Assembly: GCF_025567085.1 (NCBI RefSeq) | Contig: NZ_JAOQJN010000004.1 | Coordinates: 186,001-250,000 of the forward strand | From: Bovifimicola ammoniilytica | GTDB taxonomy: Bacteria > Bacillota > Clostridia > Lachnospirales > Lachnospiraceae | Length of the DNA: 64,000 nucleotides | Direction of reading: 5' to 3' | In this document: positions 26,202 to 36,190 of the stretch, in pieces | How the letters are laid out: the number at the start of each line of letters is the position of its first letter | Numbering within the stretch: position 1 is the first letter of the stretch | Position numbers and translations under genes: made by a program | The notes under the pieces: generated by a model | The model's input: the letters and a program-made list of their open reading frames with translations, nothing else | The model's database searches: none | What the model was told of the DNA's origin: nothing

Positions 26202-27872
26202 ATGGTTAAATATTATATTGCAATTATAGTGGTAGTATTTGCAATCTTTCTATATAATTCAATACAATTTAGAAAACGTGAATTAGAAAAACTAAGAAAA
26301 AAGATAAAAGAGGGTTTTGGTACACCTCCTGATAGAGAATATGAAGCAGCAGAATTTGAAAAAATAGCTGCTTATTATAAGAAAAATGCCGAAAATACAT
26401 TTTCTATCGATGATATAACCTGGAACGATTTAGATATGGATAGTATTTTTATGTTGTTAAATAACACTTTTTCTTCATCTGGTGAGGAATATTTATATAA
26501 AATATTAAGAACACCTGAATTTGATGAAGAGGTATTGAAGGAAAGAGATAAATTAGCAACATATTTTCAGGAAAATGAAGAGGAGACGTTCAAGATTCAG
26601 GAGGTATTTGCACGTCTTGGACGAACAAAGTCAATTTCATTAACAGAATTTATCGATAGATTCATAGGTCTTGGTAAAAGAAGTAATCTCAAACACATTA
26701 TTATGGATATTCTGCTTGTGGCATCATTTGTAATGTTGTTTATAAAGCCAATTACAGGAATGGTAATGCTTATAGTTATGGTATTTGTAAATATCGGAAC
26801 ATATTATAAAGAAAAAGCAGAAATTGAGTCATATTTCACATGTCTGAAATATCTGATGGATATGATAAATTGTGGAAATGCTCTTATTAAGTTAGATAAT
26901 GAGGGTATTTCATCATATATTGATACAGTTAAAAGTGATTTGGATAAGTTAAAGAGCATCAGTAAGGGGATATTCTGGATATCAATGAATGGAAATAGCG
27001 GTTCTCTTGGTGAGATTATTATGGAATATATTAGAATGTTATTCCATGCAGACATTATTAAATTCAACTCAGTTCTTGGAGCAACACAGAGTAATCTCGG
27101 AACAGTCGAGGAGCTTTTTATGACATTTGGCAAATTAGAAGTGGGAATTGCCATTGCATCATTCAGAAAGCTGCTTATATATACCTGTAAACCAGAATTT
27201 ACAAAGGAAAAGATTGTTAGTACAGATGAAATTTATCATCCGATGATAGCTAATCCTGTAGCTAATACTATTAATGAAAACAGAAGCATTCTTATTACAG
27301 GTTCTAATGCTTCTGGTAAGTCAACTTTTTTGAAAACTATAGCAATTAACAGTATTTTAGCCCAGACTATTTATACATGTACAGCTAAAAGTTACAAGAC
27401 CTGTTTCTATAAATTATATACATCTATGTCTTTACGTGATAATTTAACTAATAATGAAAGTTATTATATTGTAGAGATTAAATCAATTAAAAGAATCTTA
27501 GATAGTATTAATGATGAGATACCAACTCTTTGTTTTGTAGATGAGGTATTAAGAGGAACTAATACTATAGAGAGAATAGCGGCATCTTCTCATATACTTA
27601 AATCACTTACTGATAAGAACGCACTTTGCTTTGCGGCAACACATGACATAGAACTTACAAATATATTAGAGAATATTTATTCTAATTATCATTTTACGGA
27701 AGATGTTAAAGATGATGATGTTTTATTTAGTTATAAGTTATTGAGTGGCAGAGCAACATCAAGAAATGCAATTAAGCTTCTTAATATAATAGGTTTTGAT
27801 AAAAAAATTGTAAATGAAGCTGAAAATATGGCAAGTAATTTCAGTCTAAATGGAGAGTGGGAGGTACTTTAG
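26202..27872 (+). CDS. membrane-anchored MutS-like ATPase
   Basis: 556 residues from ATG 26202; AGGAGGG lies 12 bases upstream, and the other candidate ATG (26175) overlaps nothing useful but has no ribosome site. The N-terminus is a membrane helix (YYIAIIVVVFAIFLY) and two more helices follow near residues 165-205. The C-terminal 200 residues are a MutS ATPase: Walker A GSNASGKST (367-375), Walker B LCFVDEVLRGTNT, ATHD. The mismatch-recognition and connector domains of true MutS are absent. Membrane-bound MutS-like proteins are common in Clostridia; their job is unknown, and mismatch repair is unlikely. Confidence 0.85.
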   Translation: MVKYYIAIIVVVFAIFLYNSIQFRKRELEKLRKKIKEGFGTPPDREYEAAEFEKIAAYYKKNAENTFSIDDITWNDLDMDSIFMLLNNTFSSSGEEYLYKILRTPEFDEEVLKERDKLATYFQENEEETFKIQEVFARLGRTKSISLTEFIDRFIGLGKRSNLKHIIMDILLVASFVMLFIKPITGMVMLIVMVFVNIGTYYKEKAEIESYFTCLKYLMDMINCGNALIKLDNEGISSYIDTVKSDLDKLKSISKGIFWISMNGNSGSLGEIIMEYIRMLFHADIIKFNSVLGATQSNLGTVEELFMTFGKLEVGIAIASFRKLLIYTCKPEFTKEKIVSTDEIYHPMIANPVANTINENRSILITGSNASGKSTFLKTIAINSILAQTIYTCTAKSYKTCFYKLYTSMSLRDNLTNNESYYIVEIKSIKRILDSINDEIPTLCFVDEVLRGTNTIERIAASSHILKSLTDKNALCFAATHDIELTNILENIYSNYHFTEDVKDDDVLFSYKLLSGRATSRNAIKLLNIIGFDKKIVNEAENMASNFSLNGEWEVL

Positions 27873-28040
27873 GATGTATATGTTATTTTATTATTGTATA
27901 GGAAATATGACGAAATTTTCTGCATAGTAATGAAATAGTTGATATGCTAAAAGAACCTATATGATGAAATGAGAGCTATAGGATAAAATATATTGATGTC
28001 AAATATATTAAGTTGTTGGAAATAAAATTAAGAATGATAT
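27873..28040. other. gap without a recognised gene
   Basis: A/T-rich spacer between the MutS-like gene and the convergent tRNA. I see no coding sequence. The 23-mer at 27976-27998 (starting CTATAGGATAAAAT) recurs with two differences at 62621-62643, also just outside a 3' end. Confidence 0.4.
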
Positions 28041-28076
28041 AAAAAAGGTATATAGAAACTAATCTATATACCTTTT
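28041..28076. terminator. bidirectional terminator between the MutS-like gene and tRNA-Leu
   Basis: AAAAGGTATATAG (28043-28055) and CTATATACCTTTT (28064-28076), 13 bp, 8-base loop. A run on one side and T run on the other allow use from both directions. Confidence 0.8.
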
Positions 28077-28084
28077 AAAGTTAG

Positions 28085-28167
28085 TGCAGGTGGCGGGACT
28101 TGAACCCGCACGATGTTGCCACCGTCAGATTTTGAGTCTGATGCGTCTGCCATTCCGCCACACCTGC
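28085..28167 (-). tRNA. tRNA-Leu (anticodon CAA)
   Basis: 83 bases on the - strand with a long variable arm. Acceptor GCAGGTG/CACCTGC, anticodon loop CTCAAAA giving CAA (reads TTG), T arm GCGGG-TTCAAGT-CCCGC, discriminator A, no encoded CCA. Confidence 0.95.
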
Positions 28168-28188
28168 GTTGTAATTCGTGCAGAAAAC

Positions 28189-28217
28189 ATTTTATCATTT
28201 TAACTAAAACTTGTCAA
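28189..28217 (-). promoter_or_regulatory. promoter of tRNA-Leu
   Basis: On the - strand: TTGACA (28217-28212), 17-base spacer, TAAAAT (28194-28189), about 22 bases before the tRNA 5' end. Near-consensus. Confidence 0.85.
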
Positions 28218-28262
28218 TGAATTTTAAATATTTTATGGTATTTTAAAATTATAAAACATTAG

Positions 28263-28496
28263 GATATAGACTATTTTTGTCAGGAATTAGGTTTGATAGA
28301 TGAAAAAGAAAATGATAAGGAATGTCTAAAACATAATATTGTTCCATTTATAATTGATGACAGGCATAAGTTATATTACTATCGTGACTTAAAAGAATTT
28401 GAAAATGAGCCGGGATATCTTACTGATACCTGCCGCTCGGCACAGGATAATTATAAATTACTATTAGATTATTTTGAAATTCCATATAACGCATAG
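28263..28496 (+). pseudogene. C-terminal scrap of a probable Fic-family or similar protein
   Basis: The frame is open from 28263 to the stop at 28496 (77 residues) with only a TTG (28293) as possible start and no ribosome site. The sequence VPFIIDDRHKLYYYRDLKEFENEPGYLTDTC plus AQDNYKLLLDYF resembles the tail of Fic/DOC-type proteins of Clostridia, from memory and without a search. The catalytic HPFxxGN part is missing. It lies directly beside a tRNA gene, where decayed mobile genes are common. I take it as a remnant. Confidence 0.45.
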
Positions 28497-28592
28497 ATAC
28501 TAAATTAATCCTTTATAAATCATTAAAAATTTGGTATATTATTAGTGTTGCATATTAATAATTATATTAATTATCCGGAATGGAGAATGACT

Positions 28593-28928
28593 ATGAAGTG
28601 TGAAGAATTTAACAGGTTACTTCCTAAATTTATAGATGATACATTAGAAAGTGAATATTATGATGAATTTGTGAATCATGCCAAAGAATGTTATGATTGC
28701 AGAGATGAATTAGAGATACACTATATGATAAGAGTAGGTCTTGAGAGAATCGAAAATGATTCAGGAAAATCGTTTGACATACGAGGAGAATTAGAAAATC
28801 GTCTGTCGGAATATGAGAACAGGGCAGATTTGATATTTAAAAGAAATGTATATAAAAATGTTATTGTTGCCTTGGCAGAAATTTGTGCATTAGCAGTTAG
28901 TATAATACAAATAATAAAGCTTATATAA
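28593..28928 (+). CDS. putative anti-sigma factor with zf-HC2-like zinc site
   Basis: 111 residues from ATG 28593 (GGAG 9 bases upstream; two earlier starts lack a ribosome site). The N-terminal part carries C3 and the HX3CX2C pattern H29, C33, C36 (HAKECYDC), as in zinc-binding anti-sigma domains. A single C-terminal membrane helix (about 88-108) follows. Membrane proteins of this kind normally hold an ECF sigma factor; no sigma gene is adjacent, so the partner is unknown or the similarity is only structural. Confidence 0.6.
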   Translation: MKCEEFNRLLPKFIDDTLESEYYDEFVNHAKECYDCRDELEIHYMIRVGLERIENDSGKSFDIRGELENRLSEYENRADLIFKRNVYKNVIVALAEICALAVSIIQIIKLI

Positions 28929-29045
28929 AGTAATTTATAAAATATTAATTATAAAAATTGTAGAGTTTATTTTAAATTATATAAAATATATGTTGTAAAT
29001 GCATTATTTAACATTGTATGTTTATGATGCGGAAATGAGGAAAAA

Positions 29046-31706
29046 GTGGAAAAAAAATTAGTATTAATAGATGGACACAGTATTTTAAACAGAGCATTTT
29101 ATGGAGTTCCAGATTTAACTAATTCAGCAGGACTTCATACTAATGCTGTTTATGGCTTTCTTAATATAATGTTTAAGATACTTGAGGAGGAGAATCCTAC
29201 CAATCTTGCAGTGGCATTTGATGTTAAGCAGCCGACATTCAGACATATAATGTATGCAGAGTACAAAGGAACAAGAAAACCAATGCCAGAAGAATTAAGA
29301 GAACAGGTGCCTCTTATTAAAGAAGTCTTACAGGCTATGAATATACGAATTGTAGAACTGCCGGGCTATGAAGCTGATGATGTACTTGGTACATTAGCAA
29401 AACGTGGCGAGAAAGAGAATATGTCAGTAAGTGTTATTACAGGTGATAGAGATTTACTTCAGCTTGCTACAGATAAAATCTTAATCCGTATTCCAAAGAC
29501 TAAGAAAGGTACTACGGAAGTTGAGAACTATTATGACAAGCAGGTAGAGGAGAAATATCAGGTAACACCGATAGAATTTATAGATGTGAAGGCACTTATG
29601 GGTGATACAGCAGATAATATACCCGGTGTGCCATCAGTCGGTGAGAAAACAGCCACATCGTTAATAGTCCAGTATCATTCGGTTGAGAATCTGTATAAAC
29701 ATATAGATGAGATTACTAAGAAGAAATTAAAAGAGAATTTAGAGAATAACAAAGATAAAGCATTTATGAGTAAAACTCTTGCTACGATTAATATAGAATC
29801 TCCTGTTGAACTTGATTTTGCAGAAACAGAACTTGATAATATCTTCACTGAAAAAGCATATGAAATCATGAAAAAATTAGAATTCAAAAGTATTATCAGT
29901 AAATTCGATAAAAATATTAAAGATTCAGATAATTCTGATATAAAAATCGAAGGAAAACTTATAGAAGATTATGATGAAGCAGGAAAAATATTTAAAAAGG
30001 CATATAAAGCCTCTGATATCGGTCTTAATATAAGTGGCGATGATGAAAGTAAAGAGATTACTGCATTATCCATTGCATTTTCAACAGAGGAAATCTATGT
30101 TATTAAGAAACAGTGGTTTATTAATGATGCTTATCTTAAGGAAAATCTTAAGAAACTTTTTGTGGATAACAAGGTAAGAATTAGTCTTATTAATCTTAAG
30201 AGACATCTTAAATATATTGATAATGATGAATTTAATTCAGATAAGATATTTGATAATGAGATTGCAGCTTATCTTATGAATCCTCTTAAAGATACTTATA
30301 ATTATGACGATATTGCAAGAGATTACTTAAATATGACTTTACCATCAAAAAGTGAATTATTAGGTAAAGATACATTTGATAAAGCTATCAGTGAACAGAC
30401 AGAAAACTTTATAAAATACAGTTCATACAGTGCAGCAGTCCCTTTTATGTCAAAGGACATTCTTGAGGTTGAATTAAAGAACAGCGGGCAGTTAGAACTA
30501 TTTAATAATATAGAGATGCCTTTAATATATGCCCTTAACCGTATGGAGAATGAGGGTATAATGATAGAAAGAGATGAATTAGCGGCATATGGTAAAGTTC
30601 TAGGTGAAAAAATCGTTAAGTTAGAGAAAGACATTTATGAAGAAGTCGGTACTGAATTCAATATTAATTCACCTAAGCAGCTTGGAGAGATATTATTTGT
30701 TAAAATGGGAATTGAGGGTGGCAAGAAGACGAAAACCGGATATTCCACATCAGCAGAGGTATTAGAAAAATTAGCACCTGATTATCCCGTGGTTAATAAG
30801 ATACTAGAATACAGACAATTAACTAAATTAAAGTCAACCTATGCAGATGGACTGGCGAATTATATTAGAAGTGATGGTAGAATACATGGTAAGTTTAACC
30901 AGACTATTACTGCAACAGGAAGAATAAGCAGCACAGAGCCTAATCTTCAGAATATTCCAATCCGAATGGATATGGGCAAGAAATTCAGAAGAGTGTTTGT
31001 ACCTAAGGAGGGTTGTGTGTTCATTGATGCGGACTATTCACAGATAGAATTAAGGGTGCTTGCACATATTTCAAATGATGAAAATCTTATAGAAGCATAT
31101 AAATCAGCACAGGATATTCATAGAATTACTGCATCTAAGGTATTTAATACGCCATTAGAAGAAGTTACAGATACACAGAGAAGTAACGCTAAGGCAGTTA
31201 ACTTTGGTATCGTTTACGGAATAAGTTCATTTGGACTTAGTCAGGACCTTAGCATTTCAAGAAAACAAGCAAAAGAATATATAGAACAGTATTTTGTGAC
31301 ATATCCAAAGATTAAGGAATTTCTTGATAAAACCGTAGCCGATGCAAAGAAAAATGGTTATGTAACAACACTTTCAGGTAGAAGAAGACCAATTCCTGAA
31401 CTTAAATCAAGCAACTTTATGCAGAGGTCTTTTGGTGAACGAATAGCTATGAATTCGCCTATTCAGGGAACCGCTGCAGATATAATTAAGATTGCAATGA
31501 TAAATGTTGACAGAGAATTATTAGACAGAAAGTTAAAGTCAAGAATTGTGCTTCAGGTTCATGATGAACTGTTAGTTGAGACATATGAGGACGAAATCGA
31601 AGAAGTTAAGAATATACTTGAAGACAAAATGAAGAATGCCATGCAGCTTCGTGTTAATATGGAAATAGGCCTTGGAATTGGTAAAAACTGGCTAGAAGCA
31701 CATTAA
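29046..31706 (+). CDS. polA: DNA polymerase I
   Basis: 886 residues from GTG 29046 (GAAATGAGG 5 bases before). Domain order: 5'-3' exonuclease (1-290; LVLIDGHSILNRAF, YEADDVLGT, TGDRDLLQL, GDTADNIPGVPSVGEKTA), a 3'-5' exonuclease fold (about 300-470) and polymerase (about 480-886). Polymerase motifs A (DADYSQIELRVLAHIS), B (RSNAKAVNFGIVYGIS) and C (QVHDELLVE) are intact. In the proofreading domain the DxE motif is replaced (IGLNISGDDE), so proofreading is probably inactive, as in Bacillus PolI. Used in Okazaki-fragment processing and repair. Followed after 31 bases by coaE. Confidence 0.97.
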   Translation: MEKKLVLIDGHSILNRAFYGVPDLTNSAGLHTNAVYGFLNIMFKILEEENPTNLAVAFDVKQPTFRHIMYAEYKGTRKPMPEELREQVPLIKEVLQAMNIRIVELPGYEADDVLGTLAKRGEKENMSVSVITGDRDLLQLATDKILIRIPKTKKGTTEVENYYDKQVEEKYQVTPIEFIDVKALMGDTADNIPGVPSVGEKTATSLIVQYHSVENLYKHIDEITKKKLKENLENNKDKAFMSKTLATINIESPVELDFAETELDNIFTEKAYEIMKKLEFKSIISKFDKNIKDSDNSDIKIEGKLIEDYDEAGKIFKKAYKASDIGLNISGDDESKEITALSIAFSTEEIYVIKKQWFINDAYLKENLKKLFVDNKVRISLINLKRHLKYIDNDEFNSDKIFDNEIAAYLMNPLKDTYNYDDIARDYLNMTLPSKSELLGKDTFDKAISEQTENFIKYSSYSAAVPFMSKDILEVELKNSGQLELFNNIEMPLIYALNRMENEGIMIERDELAAYGKVLGEKIVKLEKDIYEEVGTEFNINSPKQLGEILFVKMGIEGGKKTKTGYSTSAEVLEKLAPDYPVVNKILEYRQLTKLKSTYADGLANYIRSDGRIHGKFNQTITATGRISSTEPNLQNIPIRMDMGKKFRRVFVPKEGCVFIDADYSQIELRVLAHISNDENLIEAYKSAQDIHRITASKVFNTPLEEVTDTQRSNAKAVNFGIVYGISSFGLSQDLSISRKQAKEYIEQYFVTYPKIKEFLDKTVADAKKNGYVTTLSGRRRPIPELKSSNFMQRSFGERIAMNSPIQGTAADIIKIAMINVDRELLDRKLKSRIVLQVHDELLVETYEDEIEEVKNILEDKMKNAMQLRVNMEIGLGIGKNWLEAH

Positions 31707-31737
31707 TATACTAATGTATTTAGAAATGAGGATTAAA

Positions 31738-32325
31738 ATGATAATTGGAATAACCGGAGGAATAGGAACCGGAAAATCAACAGTTTTAAAGATACTTAAT
31801 GAGAAGTTTGGATTCTCTATATTTGAAGCAGATAAAATTGCACATGAACTTATGAGTAAGGGCAATGCAGTATATGATAGAATTGTCAATGAATTTGGAA
31901 ATGATATACTTAAGAGTGATGGCGAAATAGACAGAAAAGTAATGTCAAGTCTGGTATTTAATAATAAAAGCCGGTTAGAAACGATTAATAATATAGTTCA
32001 TCCAGCAGTGATTGATGAAATTAAGAATAGGATTGAAAGAGAGAATAAGTTAAACGGAACAGATAAGTTTGTTGTCGAGGCTGCACTACTTATTGAATCA
32101 GGCTGTGGTAAGATATGTGATAAAATCTGGTACATTTATTCAGATGATTCAATAAGAATTGAAAGACTTAAATCAGGGCGTGGAATGGAAGAAGATGCTA
32201 TTAAGGCTGTTATAAAGAATCAGCTTAATTATGAAGATTTTGAAGATAAAACAGATGCAATGATTGATAATAGTTTTTCGATTGATAATACGATTAGCCA
32301 GATAGAAAAATTACTAGAGTTTTAG
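31738..32325 (+). CDS. coaE: dephospho-CoA kinase
   Basis: 195 residues from ATG 31738 (GAAATGAGG 6 bases before; the ATG at 31714 is upstream of that site). Walker A GITGGIGTGKS (4-14). ADKIAHEL, NNIVHPAV and VEAALLIESG are family motifs. Catalyses the last step of coenzyme A synthesis by phosphorylating the ribose of dephospho-CoA. polA-coaE adjacency is common in Firmicutes. Confidence 0.96.
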   Translation: MIIGITGGIGTGKSTVLKILNEKFGFSIFEADKIAHELMSKGNAVYDRIVNEFGNDILKSDGEIDRKVMSSLVFNNKSRLETINNIVHPAVIDEIKNRIERENKLNGTDKFVVEAALLIESGCGKICDKIWYIYSDDSIRIERLKSGRGMEEDAIKAVIKNQLNYEDFEDKTDAMIDNSFSIDNTISQIEKLLEF

Positions 32326-32379
32326 GTGGATTTATGATAATATAGATATGATATAATACCATTTAGTTGGAGGATTACA

Positions 32380-34467
32380 ATGTCAGAAAGCAATATTAAT
32401 ATTAATAAAAAGAATTTAGTTTTCGGACTTGATATAGGTACAAGAAGTATTGTAGGTTCAGTAGGTTATCTTGAAAGCAATAATAAGTTTAATGTTGTTG
32501 CACATTATTCTAAAGAGCATGAGACAAGATCGATGATGGATGGGCAGATTCATGATATATCCAAGGTGTCTGATACTATTTCCAAGGTTAAGAAAGAGTT
32601 AGAGATACAGCTTAATATGCCTTTGAAAGATGTATGTATTGCGGCAGCCGGACGAGTTCTTAGAACCATTACCGTACATATTGATTATGAACTTCCACAG
32701 GAAGGACCTGTTACAAGTGAACAGATTTATTCATTAGATTCCATGGGAGTCGAGAAAGCCTACGAGATAATAAGAGAAAATGAACATGAGATTAAATTCT
32801 ACTGTGTCGGATATACAGTAATTAAGTATTATCTTAATGATTTTGCGATTACTAATCTTGAGGGACATAAGGCTAAGAAGATATCAGCCGATGTACTGGC
32901 TACATTTTTACCAGAGGACGTAGTAGATGGTCTGTATGCAGCAGTCGAAAATGCAGACTTAAATATTGCAAATCTTACTTTAGAGCCTATAGCAGCTATC
33001 AATATAGCGATTCCTGAAAAATTTAGATTATTAAATATTGCATTAGTTGACGTTGGTGCAGGTACAAGTGATATTTCTATTACTAAAGACGGAAGCATAG
33101 TTGCTTATGGAATGATTCCAAGAGCAGGAGATGAGATTACAGAGAGTCTGGTTTCAAAATATCTCGTTGATTTTAATACTGCCGAGAAGATAAAGCGTGG
33201 TTCGCTGATGAAGAGACAGATTAATTTCAAAGATATTATGGGACTTAAGCAAAAGATTTCACCTGATGAAGTAAAAAAAGCATATAGCAGTGTTGTAGAG
33301 TCAATAACAAAGGAAATAGCCAATAAGATACTAGAGTTAAATGGCGGCAAGAGTGTAAGTGCAGTATTCGTCGTAGGTGGCGGTGGAAAGGCAGCAGGTT
33401 TTACAGAAAATCTTGCTAAATATCTTGATATCCCAAATGAACGAGTTGCATTAAGAGGTGAAGAAGTTCTTACGGAAGTTAATTTTATGCAGGAGGGTAT
33501 TAAGAAAGATCCACTTCTTGTTACACCTATCGGTATCTGTATGAGCTATTATGACCATAAGAATAATTTCATATTCATTAATGTTAATAATGAAAGAATT
33601 AAACTTTATGATAATGATAAACTTACGGTAATAGATGCTGCCATGCAAATAGGTTTTCCGAATGACGGATTATTTCCAAGACGTGGAGAAGCTCTTGAAT
33701 TCACAATTAATGGTGAGAAACGCCTGGTAAGAGGCGCAATTGGTGAACCGGCGGTAATAACCATTAATGGCGAAGAAGCTAATATTAATTCTAAGATAGC
33801 TAAGAATGATAATATTGTAATTGAGGAATCTACATATGGTAAACCAGCAAGCCAGAATATAGAAGGGCTTCCTGAATATAAACAGACGATGCGGTTTATA
33901 GTTAACGGACAGGCAATAGATTGTCCAAGATTTGTTGAAGTAAATGGTGAACTTAAGTCTGGAGATTATAACATCTGTCAGGGAGATAAGATAGAGATTC
34001 TTAATTATTATACATTAGGACAGGTTCTTAAATTTATGGATATAGATTTCAATAAGAAGCGTGTTAAGGTTAATAATAAGATTTCTAATGAAGATGAGAA
34101 AGTATATGAGAACTTCAGCATAGATTTTGAAGATGATGAATATGAACCTGAATATAGGGAAGATGAAGAAGATTACGAAGAAGATTATAAAGATAATCAG
34201 ATAGTTGAGATTTTAGAGAACGATTTTGAATATAATAAAACAGTTAATGAAAATACAACTGCTAATATGATAATTACAGTAAATGGAACTGTTGTGGTAT
34301 TAAAGAATAAGAAACAATATATCTTCGTTGATATATTGGATTTTTATCATTTTGATACAAGTGTGGCAGGGGGAAAAGAACTGGTAACCACTATAAACGG
34401 AATTAAATGTGATTTTACAAGTAAGTTAAAAGATGGAGATGTTATAGAAATTTATTGGAGGAATTAA
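32380..34467 (+). CDS. FtsA/PilM-like actin-fold ATPase with C-terminal extension
   Basis: 695 residues. The N-terminal 370 residues show the actin-fold phosphate loops of FtsA: FGLDIGTRSIVGSVGY, LVDVGAGTSDISI and VFVVGGGGKAAGF. True FtsA is about 420 residues and ends in a membrane-binding helix, which I do not see. Here the rest (about 400-695) contains two similar beta-rich segments around VNGQAIDCPRFVEVNGEL and ITVNGTVVVLKNKK, separated by an acidic stretch (EDDEYEPEYREDEEDYEED). Role not established: membrane or cell-shape association by analogy. It overlaps nothing but is tightly followed by the GGDEF gene (1 base). Confidence 0.75.
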   Translation: MSESNININKKNLVFGLDIGTRSIVGSVGYLESNNKFNVVAHYSKEHETRSMMDGQIHDISKVSDTISKVKKELEIQLNMPLKDVCIAAAGRVLRTITVHIDYELPQEGPVTSEQIYSLDSMGVEKAYEIIRENEHEIKFYCVGYTVIKYYLNDFAITNLEGHKAKKISADVLATFLPEDVVDGLYAAVENADLNIANLTLEPIAAINIAIPEKFRLLNIALVDVGAGTSDISITKDGSIVAYGMIPRAGDEITESLVSKYLVDFNTAEKIKRGSLMKRQINFKDIMGLKQKISPDEVKKAYSSVVESITKEIANKILELNGGKSVSAVFVVGGGGKAAGFTENLAKYLDIPNERVALRGEEVLTEVNFMQEGIKKDPLLVTPIGICMSYYDHKNNFIFINVNNERIKLYDNDKLTVIDAAMQIGFPNDGLFPRRGEALEFTINGEKRLVRGAIGEPAVITINGEEANINSKIAKNDNIVIEESTYGKPASQNIEGLPEYKQTMRFIVNGQAIDCPRFVEVNGELKSGDYNICQGDKIEILNYYTLGQVLKFMDIDFNKKRVKVNNKISNEDEKVYENFSIDFEDDEYEPEYREDEEDYEEDYKDNQIVEILENDFEYNKTVNENTTANMIITVNGTVVVLKNKKQYIFVDILDFYHFDTSVAGGKELVTTINGIKCDFTSKLKDGDVIEIYWRN

Positions 34468-34468
34468 A

Positions 34469-36166
34469 TTGCTTAACGAAGAAGAACCCTTAATTGTTAA
34501 AAAAAGGTCATCACTCTTTAATATGATATTAGTTGTAGGACTTTGCATATATCATCTTATATTCTATACATTTAATGAAGATGTTGCGAAGATAAATATA
34601 TATATTTTTCTTTCATTTGCATTATTATTTATGTTGGAATTTGTGCTTGGAAAATATGATTTCTTTAAATCAGGCTTCCTGTATATAATTATAAAGATGT
34701 TAGAGTTGAGTCTGACTGTGATAATTGTATTTAATGCAAGAAATTTTATGATTAACAGTATAATTTATGTTATGTTATATTGCTTAATTGCTTTGCAGTT
34801 ATTTGTTACATATGATGTTACTGAGATTTATTCTAAGATTGAGGCGATATTTTTAAGCAGTCTGCCAATGCTAGGAGTAACATTATTTGAGATTATATTT
34901 AATGGAATAAATAATTTCTATATATTTGTATTTATGGCATTTATTATAATTATATATTTTTGTGAGTATGTAGCATTAGATATTCAGGCAGAAGTTTTAA
35001 ATAAATTATATATTAAAATCAATTGCCTTAATGGAATCGCCACAGTTAACAGAGAAGAAAATGATAGTATGAAAGTCACACAGGCAAAGCTATTACATGC
35101 GAATAAACAACTGAGTATACAGAGATTTAAACTTCAGGAGGCTAATGAACAAATTATAAGGAGCAGTGAGGAGACTCAACTTCAGAATTATATAATGAAG
35201 AATTTCACGAGTTCGTTAGATATTGATAAGATGCTTAAGATTACCATAGATGCGATTATGGATGGATTGAAGTGTGATCTTGTAAGTATAGGCATAGTAA
35301 GCAATGAACCAAATGAAGATATGAATGTTATTACACATTCTGAATATACAAAAGAAAGTGGCATTAACAAAGAAATTATTAAGGAAATTGAAAGCATAAG
35401 ATGTATAAAAGAGTGTCATAATCATAATATTGTTATTGAGATATCTAATTATGCAAGTGTTAAATATGAATATATAGCAGGCAGTACAATAAAATCATTA
35501 ATAGTTATTCCGGCAACAATTAATGAAAATGCATACTGTGTATATACATTTGGCAGTTGTAAGAATGAATTTTTTGAGAAAAACAAAGACTTCATTCAAA
35601 ATCTCAGTAACCAGATTACACTTTCAATCACTAATTTGCTTTTATATATGAAGATGCATACAATGGCGATAAAAGATCCACTTACCAATATCTATAATAG
35701 AAGACACTTTAATGTAATGTCGGATACATTTAAGAAAAATTATATTGATAAAAATAGAAAAATTTCAGTTGTTTTATTTGATATTGATAAATTTAAAAAT
35801 ATTAATGATACATATGGACACGTTTTTGGTGATGAGGTAATTAGTTTTTGCGGCAAAATTGCAAATAAATATGCTAAAATATATGATGGCTTTCCAGTAA
35901 GGTACGGTGGAGAAGAGTTTGTTATTGTATATACTGATAAAGATTCTGAAGAGGTCAGACAAATATGTGAAGAATTGCAAAATGAAATTAAAACAAAAAA
36001 ATTTGAATATGAAAATAAAGAAATATTTATTAATATAAGTATTGGTATTGCAACATATCCTACATATTGTTCGGAATTTGAAGAATTAGTTAATGCTGCT
36101 GATAGTGCAATGTATTGTTCTAAGAAGAATGGTCGAGGAAGTATTACGGTTTATGCAGGTATGTGA
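34469..36166 (+). CDS. membrane GGDEF diguanylate cyclase with GAF-like domain
   Basis: 565 residues from TTG 34469 (GGAGG 7 bases upstream). Six membrane helices (about 17-175) are followed by a short coiled coil (KQLSIQRFKLQEANEQI), a GAF-like domain (about 240-385) and a GGDEF domain (about 400-565). The active site reads RYGGEEF, a catalytically allowed variant, and the motif DPLTNIYNRRHF starts the domain. Expected to make cyclic di-GMP in response to a signal sensed by the membrane or GAF part. Located between the FtsA-like gene and the alarmone synthetase, probably one operon. Confidence 0.92.
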   Translation: MLNEEEPLIVKKRSSLFNMILVVGLCIYHLIFYTFNEDVAKINIYIFLSFALLFMLEFVLGKYDFFKSGFLYIIIKMLELSLTVIIVFNARNFMINSIIYVMLYCLIALQLFVTYDVTEIYSKIEAIFLSSLPMLGVTLFEIIFNGINNFYIFVFMAFIIIIYFCEYVALDIQAEVLNKLYIKINCLNGIATVNREENDSMKVTQAKLLHANKQLSIQRFKLQEANEQIIRSSEETQLQNYIMKNFTSSLDIDKMLKITIDAIMDGLKCDLVSIGIVSNEPNEDMNVITHSEYTKESGINKEIIKEIESIRCIKECHNHNIVIEISNYASVKYEYIAGSTIKSLIVIPATINENAYCVYTFGSCKNEFFEKNKDFIQNLSNQITLSITNLLLYMKMHTMAIKDPLTNIYNRRHFNVMSDTFKKNYIDKNRKISVVLFDIDKFKNINDTYGHVFGDEVISFCGKIANKYAKIYDGFPVRYGGEEFVIVYTDKDSEEVRQICEELQNEIKTKKFEYENKEIFINISIGIATYPTYCSEFEELVNAADSAMYCSKKNGRGSITVYAGM

Positions 36167-36190
36167 TTTAGAAAGGGAATGGTTGTTTAA

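Noticed and set aside
27976..27998. 23-mer shared with 62621-62643 as a mobile element
   Set aside because: Too short and A/T-rich to distinguish from chance; noted in the gap entry only.
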